A DNA stretch of 64,000 nt, taken from contig OY540810.1 in the NCBI GenBank assembly GCA_961205875.1, positions 5,022,001-5,086,000 on the forward strand. The letters run 5' to 3'. Made by a program: the position numbers and the translations under genes. This DNA comes from Sialis fuliginosa. Lineage: Eukaryota; Arthropoda; Insecta; Megaloptera; Sialidae. Positions 56,617-64,000 of this stretch are shown piece after piece. Position 1 is the stretch's first letter. Every line of letters starts with the position of its first letter. A model generated the notes under the pieces. That model worked only from the letters and a program-made list of their open reading frames with translations, was not told where the DNA came from and searched no databases.

Positions 56617-57365
56617 TATCAAGTTCTATCTATTGTTATAATTAACTTTTTTTAATGGATTCCACTTTAATAAACGGGTTATTTGTAACTAAATGAAAAC
56701 ATTATTAAATTGTTTATTTATCAAGATCATTTACTTTAGTAGTTATCAAGAGAAAGCTACAACAAAATAAAAGCCTGAATTTGAAAGTTAAAATTATTGC
56801 AATTAATGAATACGATTATAATACAAAATATCCATTATTTTGTATTGATTTAAAATATAGTAATAATATATGTAAGTAAATATGTATATAAAAATGCTTA
56901 AGAAGAATTTAAGAGTTGTATTCATAAAATTACCGAAAGCAACAGGTTAAAAGCAAATTGCTTGAATTTATCAATATTTGATGCTAATACATCAACGTTT
57001 CAATTTATATTATAGGAAATGAGCTCGATAAAATGAATAATTTAATATTTCTGATAGAAAGAGTTTTTGCAATGTAGCATCTACAGAAATAATGAAAATA
57101 ATAAAAATATAACATGAACAAAGAGATATTATTTAGATCACAAATTGCAATTACACGAATCTTCAAAGGTTTAAAGGGCACGGGTTGACTTACTAAATAA
57201 AGGTTAATATAATGAAATTAAAAAGGAAAACGATAATTAGCAAAGAAATTTTTCCTAATTGTAAATGAAATGTTTTCATTAAGATCAAGAAAATAAGTAC
57301 AGAATATATTTTCAATACCTAACAAACGTTTTAATAAAATTTAAATTTATCTTTTTTGAACATAA
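56617..57365. other. Non-coding stretch
   Basis: A+T-rich; nothing recognised. Confidence 0.5.
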
Positions 57366-58079
57366 TATGACCTAAAATAAATCATTGCCGAAGGATTACT
57401 CTATAGACCAATTTTAAGAGGTGGCGCAAAAGGGGTCCCGTTTCCCATTTAAATAACATTGAAAAATTATTATTTACTAACAAAGTTGGTATTACTGATT
57501 CATGATAACTGATAAAAAAAATAAGAACGCCATTTTGTAGAGAATACAATTATTTTTTAATACATAACACTGCTGGGTTATTATTTTTCCTATAGCTCAA
57601 TAGTAGGGTTATATACATATGTATACCTATTGCTATTTATAGAATATTGACATTAAAATACTGATTTTTGTAAAAAAACTTATAAGATTTTTTTTTAAGT
57701 TTGTTATAAGTTTCAACTCATTACCATTTTCACTTATACCTTTCTAGACTATTATTATAAAGGATTAAATTTCCCATAAAATTAACATTTAACTTATTTT
57801 TATAAAAACAATAATTTAGTTGTGAAGTTCTTTTAAACATTTATTTTAACAAATAAATCACATAGAATGTTTGTAACTTAAGCAGAGAAATTTATCTTCT
57901 GCAAAATAATGCCCTTAAAAAAATTTCAACAGTTATTATGAATCAGTAATACCAACTTTAGTACTAAAGAATCTTTTCCCCATGTTATTTAAATGGGAAA
58001 CGGAACCCCCTCCATTTGCGGCACCTCTTAAAATTGAACTATAGGGTAATCCTTCGGCGAGGATTTATTTTAGGTCATA
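57366..58079. mobile_element. Long-TIR DNA element (714 bp)
   Basis: TATGACCTAAAATAAATC at the left equals the reverse complement of the right end. Pairing continues through GCCGAAGGATTAC, CAATTTTAAGAGGTG and GTTTCCCATTTAAATAACAT, then GTTGGTATTACTGATTCAT, so terminal repeats of about 150-170 bp enclose an A+T-rich centre. The arms are clearly more diverged than in the two foldback elements. No transposase is visible. Confidence 0.8.
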
Positions 58080-59357
58080 AACTAACTTATTTCGTAACGA
58101 GAGCAAATTTTCATTTTTTGACACACCCTAATGTATATTTATATGAATGCACTGTTTAAAAATCAACCTACGAAAAAAAAATTAAAGAAACCCTTCACGT
58201 TTTGAATATATTTGTTATTTTAATAAACCAAAATGAAATATAACCGGAAAACATACAACATAAACAACAAATAATTCCATGTTATCAGCACATTAACTTT
58301 CAAGAAGTTAAAAACAAATCAGAGCAGGGAATTATGGGAAAAGAAAAAATATACACAACACCGGTGTCACTGTATAATAAAATTGAGTCTTTCTGTGTAA
58401 TTTAAATATTTGTAACATTTGCACGCGATTTTCGAATAATTTCGAATCAATTATCAAGCAGCTGAAACGATGGAGAACATCTTAATAAAATTGCACAATT
58501 AATCTTTTTTATATTTATTTATTATACGGTCTAGTAAACATAACAGTCAAAATATTTATTTCAGTCATTTCGTTTTAACCTCGTTAGCCCTGATTTCTTT
58601 CTTCGTAGTTCTTTTATTCCAATATATTTTATTTGCAGATATGTTAACGTCAATGTTCGCTACAATGAATATCAAGTATAAAGACAGATATGTGTTGTAC
58701 CAGTGGCGTAGCGTGCTTTGGAAAACAATATATTATAGATTATAAAAAAAATATTATTAAATAAAATATTTAATACCGTTGTAATATTACTTACAATGAC
58801 GCGACAGCTAAGGAATATTAGCAATCACATTTTTATATATTTTGTACCTTTAGTGTTGATATTGATTCAATAAATTTTTTTTTGAAAGTAAATTTAATAA
58901 CATATAATGCTAATAAATATTTAGTATCTATATATTATAAACAATGTAAAATTTGAAAATAATTTTTAATAATGAAATATTTTACACTAACCTTAAAAAC
59001 GACATTCATGATAATCACTATACATTGCTTAATAGCTCTCAAATAATATCACAGAAAATCCTAAAAAAATTAATGTGCATATATAAATAGTCTAAATAAT
59101 GAACATTATTTAACAACTAATAAAAAAAAGGAAGGAAGTACAATACATACGTGTGAAGTTGTATACAATTTTGTTATTAAGTACATTATTCACTCTAATT
59201 TGGATTGTTACATCAACAACTCTTAAACGGTATATTATGATTGCAGTTTGCATTGTTATTATATGTAGGTATATCATATGTTGGCAGTAGTAGTGTCACT
59301 TATGCGCCCATAAAAACACCTGGTTGTCTACACGAACTTAAAACTATCGTTTTCATA
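58080..59357. other. Non-coding stretch with a solo hAT-type start
   Basis: CAGTGGCGTAGCGTGCTTTG at 58701 is a hAT-type terminus without a visible partner. The rest is A+T-rich. Confidence 0.45.
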
Positions 59358-59679
59358 CAGTAACGGACTTAAAAGGGGAATGAGTGGGTGGTTTGCCCCG
59401 GGCTCCATGTGTTAAGGAGTGGGGGGGGGGGGGGGCATTGTAAAGAAAATATTTGGGAGACTTAAAAGTAAATAATAAAAATATGTGATATCCTTTTTCC
59501 TTTTTTTGGAGAAGCAAGCTGGAAATGTTGCTTGAAAAAAAAGGTCTTCAGATATTACGTGGACAATTTTATTCATTTTATTAAAAAAATCATATTTTCA
59601 TTTATCTTTATTTATATTTTATAACGTGTCTTAACTAATATTCCGCCCCTGGTCCGCAACCTTCCGTAGTCCGACACTG
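59358..59679. mobile_element. hAT-type element with CAGTNNCGGACT ends and a G15 run
   Basis: CAGTAACGGACTTAAA at the left and, in reverse complement, CAGTGTCGGACTACGG at the right. Subterminal GCCCCGGGCTCC and CCGCCCCTGGTCC also fit this hAT group. There is a run of 15 consecutive G at 59421-59435. The flanking octamers do not match. Confidence 0.6.
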
Positions 59680-60517
59680 CGTACAAATGTAAAAATAACA
59701 TTATTTACTCTATGGTTTGTTTTAATATACAAGTATAACTGATGGAAAATACACCACTGTTCTGTATACGACTAAGAACATTTAAACCATATGAATTATT
59801 ATTAGCATTTAATTCGTACAATAACTGATATACAATCATTTGGTTTCTGTATTTGTATCAACACAAAAATGAATATTTAATAATATAACATTCACTATAC
59901 TTCCTACAATAAATACATTTACTAAACACCGAATGAGATAATTACGATAATAAATCAGTCTAAATACAAATAGACGATAACATTAATACTGGTATATATG
60001 CAATCAATCCATCAAACAGAAATACAAATGATTACAATATTTAACACAGAGCTAACAATCCAGAACAATATATTTTTACATATTTCATTTTCCAAGTCCG
60101 GGCAGGTAAATACGCATAATTTGAAATCAATATAATTAGAATATTATAACAGCACGTTTTATGCGCCAGGATCTAGATGGCGTGACTTGGTGTTCACAGA
60201 TAAGGGAAGTGGTCACGAAATTATTCGACACCTTACGCCGACCTCGAAAATTCGATCAATTTTTATAACGGTGGCATTTTATAGCGGATTGAATAAAATT
60301 TAGTGAGTATAAAAATTTGATATAGTATTTAACAGGAACAAATATACATAATAATTATATATGTATATCGTCTAATGGGGACAAGGAACTTGGTCGATTA
60401 GCATTCGTTAGTTTTATTTTATTATTTAGTTTAAGAAATGTAAGATATATTTTAATGTTTGTAATAAATTGTTTACTTTTCACGCGACGAAAATTAGAAA
60501 AAATAATTACATCTTAA
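59680..60517. other. Non-coding stretch with a unique richer patch
   Basis: 60150-60300 is less A+T-rich (GCGCCAGGATCTAGATGGCG; ACACCTTACGCCGACCTCG) and not part of a repeat I recognise. The rest is A+T-rich. Confidence 0.4.
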
Positions 60518-60844
60518 TAGGGTATTTTGCCAGTTTTCGACCAATTAGTAGAGTTGTCAACTTTGGGAAGAAAATGTTTATGTAATAATTTTGAATAAAA
60601 AATTATTAATTATTATTAATTTGATCTAACGGTTTTGGTAGTCAGTTTCCTGATTTTTCTTAAATTTGAAAAAGCTGAAAATGCTTTCGCCAATTTTCGA
60701 CCAAAAAATCCAACTTTCGTGTGTGTGTTTTGCTAACAATAAGACATTCAATGTCTTCTAGGAACACATTACTGTTATTCTTCGTTATTTTTTATGAACG
60801 ATTTGTCCATTGGTCGAAAACAAGTACTGGTCGGAAAATAGGTG
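60518..60844. mobile_element. Possible inverted-repeat element with TTTTCGACC words
   Basis: TAGGGTATTTTGCCAG followed by TTTTCGACCAATTAG at the left, and in reverse complement from the right TCACCTATTTTCCGACCAG followed by TTTTCGACCAATGG. A third CCAATTTTCGACC lies at 60691. The ends pair imperfectly; length about 327 bp. Confidence 0.5.
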
Positions 60845-61886
60845 AAATCATATAATAAATAAATATAAAAATACAATTCTCTAAACATACAAGGACTGTC
60901 TAAAGGAAAAATTAGGGCACAGGGACATAAACCTTTTCGTAAAAAAAATAGAAATAAAACTTTTATGCAATTATCACAAAACAAATCCTGTTTTTATACT
61001 AGTGCATAGTATAAAAAGCATAATATTACGTAATGTGTATAATTTTAAAACATGCTATACATCACTTATGATTCACAAAACGTCTAAATGTAACATTGCA
61101 TATAAAAGAATACAAGTACGTATACTAAAATAATTACTTAATATATGTAGACAGGCAAAGGGTAATGCATTTTTACCGAATTTCTATATACATTATAGCC
61201 TAAATAAAAATATACATAAACAAACGTAGTTAAAATTGAATTAGAATTACAACACATGTAATTTTATCACGAGAACATAATTTCAAAATATTCATAATTC
61301 ATAAGTTACTTAAAAAAATACACTACGGCAAAAATGTACCATACAGGTACCTAAATCATCCACTTTCTTTTTGCACAAAAATACGCCCAAGGATACAAAC
61401 TATCAGAAATGACATTTGGTATCATTTCAGTCATAAATAATGTATAAACCAATCATCTCAAAATTGAAAAACATCAAATAATGATATGGAATGAAATTAC
61501 ATACCCAATAGGAACTATGTGTGTGCTTGCTTCACTGTGTTTACGAGAGACTTTGGAATTTACCTGGAAGTGAAAATAGAAAATTAGTTGAAAACGAAAG
61601 CAAAAATGTTTATAGATTGACAGGAATTCGATAAGACGTATCGTACGTCAAATCTATTCATGCGATCGTTAAGGAACATAAAACAGGATTTTTATTAACA
61701 TTACCTATATTAATATGCATGTACTGTACCTATATATTTATACTGTAAATAAATATCTACATAAATATATGTACCTATAATTGTACATGTATTTATTTAT
61801 AGGTCAAAGCAGAATGTACATTTTAAAGTATATTTATAATTATTTTTTATATATAAAATTAATATTATGCTTTCAAATAAAAACAT
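60845..61886. other. Non-coding stretch
   Basis: A+T-rich; no gene or repeat recognised. Confidence 0.5.
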
Positions 61887-62674
61887 TCTGCCGAGTAAAT
61901 GCACAGTGCTTCCTCGTGCTAAATTCACCAAAGGTAGTTGATTATTGAATAATTTACTTAAATAAAAATCAAAAGTGTTTAGATAAATTGCCTGGAATTG
62001 GTTAACCATTTAATTTTTATATAATTTTACTAAAAAATATTAGTTAAAAATTTTTCTTAAAACGCACCTGATTATTTTTCGTATATTTTAAATTTTTTGA
62101 TAATTTCAATCCAAATCTAAATTTATGCAAACTTCAAAATGACATTTAATACGTCAAAATGACATTTAAAACGCCAAAATGATATTTAAAACGTCAAAAT
62201 GACATTTAATATGTCCAAGCAAATATCAATTTAGAAAAACAAAACAAACTTTGTAAGGGAATATATTACAACATACATTTAATGCTCTACAAAAAATATT
62301 CTATAAAATTTTCACGTAATATGAGTCGTTCTTGAGATATCTTGAAAAAATAAATATTTTGGGATGTAACCCCTCCCCCTTACATACGATTTTGATGATT
62401 TTGAAATGGGACCGTCCTGAAGCCAGACCAAGTTTCAACAATATCGGTTCAGTGGTTCATAAGTTATGCGTGTGACAAGGATTCAGGAGACAGACGGACT
62501 GACACACCGACGGGCGGACGAACGGACGGACAGACAGACACGGAACGAAAAGTGTTTGTCTTGACGTGAAACGGAAAGATAAATTTAAAATTTTGAAATC
62601 AGAGAACATTTTTTTTGTCTCAATCAAAACGATCAAAAAGCTTCTCGTATCTTCGATATTGCGAGGAACCAAAG
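61887..62674 (+). mobile_element. Family E element copy 4 (788 bp)
   Basis: Closely parallel to the copy at 55796: TCTGCCGAGTAAATGCACAG, the 20-bp tandem (about four units, 62130-62215), the CCCCTCCCCC line, ATCGGTTCAGTGGTTCATAA, an interrupted GACGGACG run (62490-62540), GTGTTTGTCTTGACGTGAAA and ATTGCGAGGAACCAAAG. Short minus-strand frames over it are by-products. Confidence 0.85.
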
Positions 62675-63618
62675 TTCAAAATAATTTGTTATAAAAAAAT
62701 ATAGGTACTATGTGATATAATGATGATGATTAACATTTCTGGGAAAAGCATGATATTAATTTATACTTTGAAATTGAAGAAATTGTTTCCTTCAAAGGCT
62801 TACGATTACAATATTAAATATCAAAAAGAAATTATATTTCTATATAATTTGTACATGCAGTAACAAATGAATACAACATTTTCATAAACAAATTCGGCTT
62901 AAAATGAATATACAAGCTCGAGAACATTTCTGTACACAAATACAATATATTTCAAATTGACAGATTGATATTTTCATTAAAATTAAAATGTTACACAAAA
63001 CACTAATTACGTTTTAATTATAAATATTAATTTGAATGCCAATAGATACACATAAGTAATTTAGAAGATAGTTAATCTAACTACTTCCTGTATTAGAACG
63101 GGACTCTTTTGAGATTTATAGTCTTCGACAAACTAAATACTACTTCAATAAAAATAATTAAACACATGAAATATAATACCAAGTTTCACTTGAACTTGTA
63201 GATGCATATCGTAAATTAATGTCCATCTTTATATTCACACAAATATATATTATACTTATATGTGTATGTACATCAAACATCAGATCAGTATCAGTTGTTT
63301 AAAAAACAAACTAAATTTATGATACCACGAAAATGAAATGTAGAAGTTTAGTTGAGCCAGTGGCGTTCAAATAAACTTTATTAATTATATGTATATTGTA
63401 TAATATTTATAATCTAACCCATTAACGCCCAAAAGAAAACTAAAACATGTAGAAGATATTTTTTAATGAAATTGAGTACACATACAATATATTTAACTAA
63501 TTGTAAGTAAATACTTATTACAACAAAAACTTTTTTTTTTTTTTTAGAAAAAATACATTTTTAAATAAAGGCCCCGAAAATGTATTCTTGTATCTTTATT
63601 TCATAACGAGCCACTGAG
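62675..63618. other. Non-coding stretch
   Basis: A+T-rich. CAGTGGCGTTCAAA at 63358 may be another hAT end. A T-run near 63530-63545. Confidence 0.5.
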
Positions 63619-63626
63619 TATATACT

Positions 63627-63706
63627 CAGTAGCGTACCGTTGGGGGGCATAGGGGTTGCAAATTTAGATTCTGCCCCGGGCGGCAGAAACGCACGGTACG
63701 CCACTG
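63627..63706. mobile_element. Miniature hAT element, 80 bp, with perfect 8-bp target duplication
   Basis: The ends CAGTAGCGTACCGT and, in reverse complement, CAGTGGCGTACCGT differ at one base. TATATACT occurs immediately before (63619-63626) and immediately after (63707-63714), exactly the 8-bp duplication expected of hAT insertion. The core is G+C-rich (TGGGGGGCATAGGGG; TGCCCCGGGCGGCAG). There is no coding capacity. Confidence 0.88.
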
Positions 63707-63942
63707 TATATACTATATAATTTTATTAACAAAATTATTATTAAACAATTGTTATATTTCTTTACTAACATACTTGTAGTATATAATATGCTATCTAGTA
63801 TCTAGAATATTAATAAATGTATTATATTATGTAATATGTATCTAATGAAAATGTATCAATATAACCACCACAAATATTTCGAATATGTAATGAATTTCAA
63901 TCTATTTCAACAACTCAATTACATAAAACTAGTACATAATAA

Positions 63943-63975
63943 AACGAGACCGGATTAATATTTTTCGAGACGAGA
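63943..63975. mobile_element. GAGAC-motif element, cut by the window edge
   Basis: AACGAGACCGGATTAATA and TTCGAGACGAGATG echo the GAGACGAG motif of the element at 24392. Only the start may be inside the window. Confidence 0.35.
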
Positions 63976-64000
63976 TGTTTTCATTTTTCACGAAATAAAG

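Noticed and set aside
61127..61145. ACGTATACT word reminiscent of the miR-iab-4 mature sequence
   Set aside because: The match stops after nine bases and no hairpin partner is present.

Overview
The window looks like gene-poor, strongly A+T-rich insect nuclear DNA. No reading frame in either strand is long, homopolymers and ATT/AC microsatellites are common, and no bacterial-style gene packing is visible. Several degenerate repeats carry tails that I associate with lepidopteran genomes: a '...CACTTGGCCG' end, an 'ACGCGAACGAAGTCGCGGG' end and 'TACAGTCGCC' termini. A moth or butterfly, or a related arthropod, is therefore the best guess, but this rests on recall of repeat families and not on a gene.

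The only stretch that reads like host protein-coding sequence is at the extreme left (about 50-345). It is G+C-rich, opens with an ATG and runs into a perfect GTGAGT splice donor. If that reading is right, most of the remaining 63 kb is one very large first intron or intergenic space. No second convincing host exon was found. There are a few G+C/CpG-richer islands (3.0-3.25, 13.4-13.7, 42.9-43.1, 49.3-49.5, 52.2-52.6 and 60.15-60.3 kb), which are candidates for enhancers, promoters or small exons. A textbook RFX X-box sits at 40460-40473.

Most of the recognisable structure is DNA-transposon debris. (i) Two long foldback elements lie at 18323-19069 and 52766-53576, each with arms of about 320 bp that are about 97-98% identical and would transcribe into very long hairpins. 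(ii) There are many hAT-type ends and short elements; the best is an 80-bp element at 63627-63706 with a perfect 8-bp target duplication. (iii) Half a dozen unrelated 'motif-saturated' segments are each filled with their own short motif, for example AAGTACTTGTACTT, TCACGCTCACG, GAGACGAG, TTTCGGATACGG and TATGATCATAT. (iv) One family has four copies of 0.55-0.82 kb (25.9, 35.5, 55.8 and 61.9 kb) with an internal 20-bp tandem repeat. (v) Several pairs of short terminal-inverted-repeat elements are present. (vi) Two broken mariner-like transposase fragments lie at 42.3-42.7 and 44.1-44.3 kb, in scrambled order.

Nested insertions give local relative ages: a 0.6-kb element sits inside a hAT-like element at 19.8-20.9 kb, and another element sits inside a hAT-like element at 16.9-18.1 kb. 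Nothing here resembles an operon, CRISPR array, phage or plasmid. The most interesting items are the two long hairpins, as possible small-RNA sources, and the unusually diverse set of motif-saturated elements.
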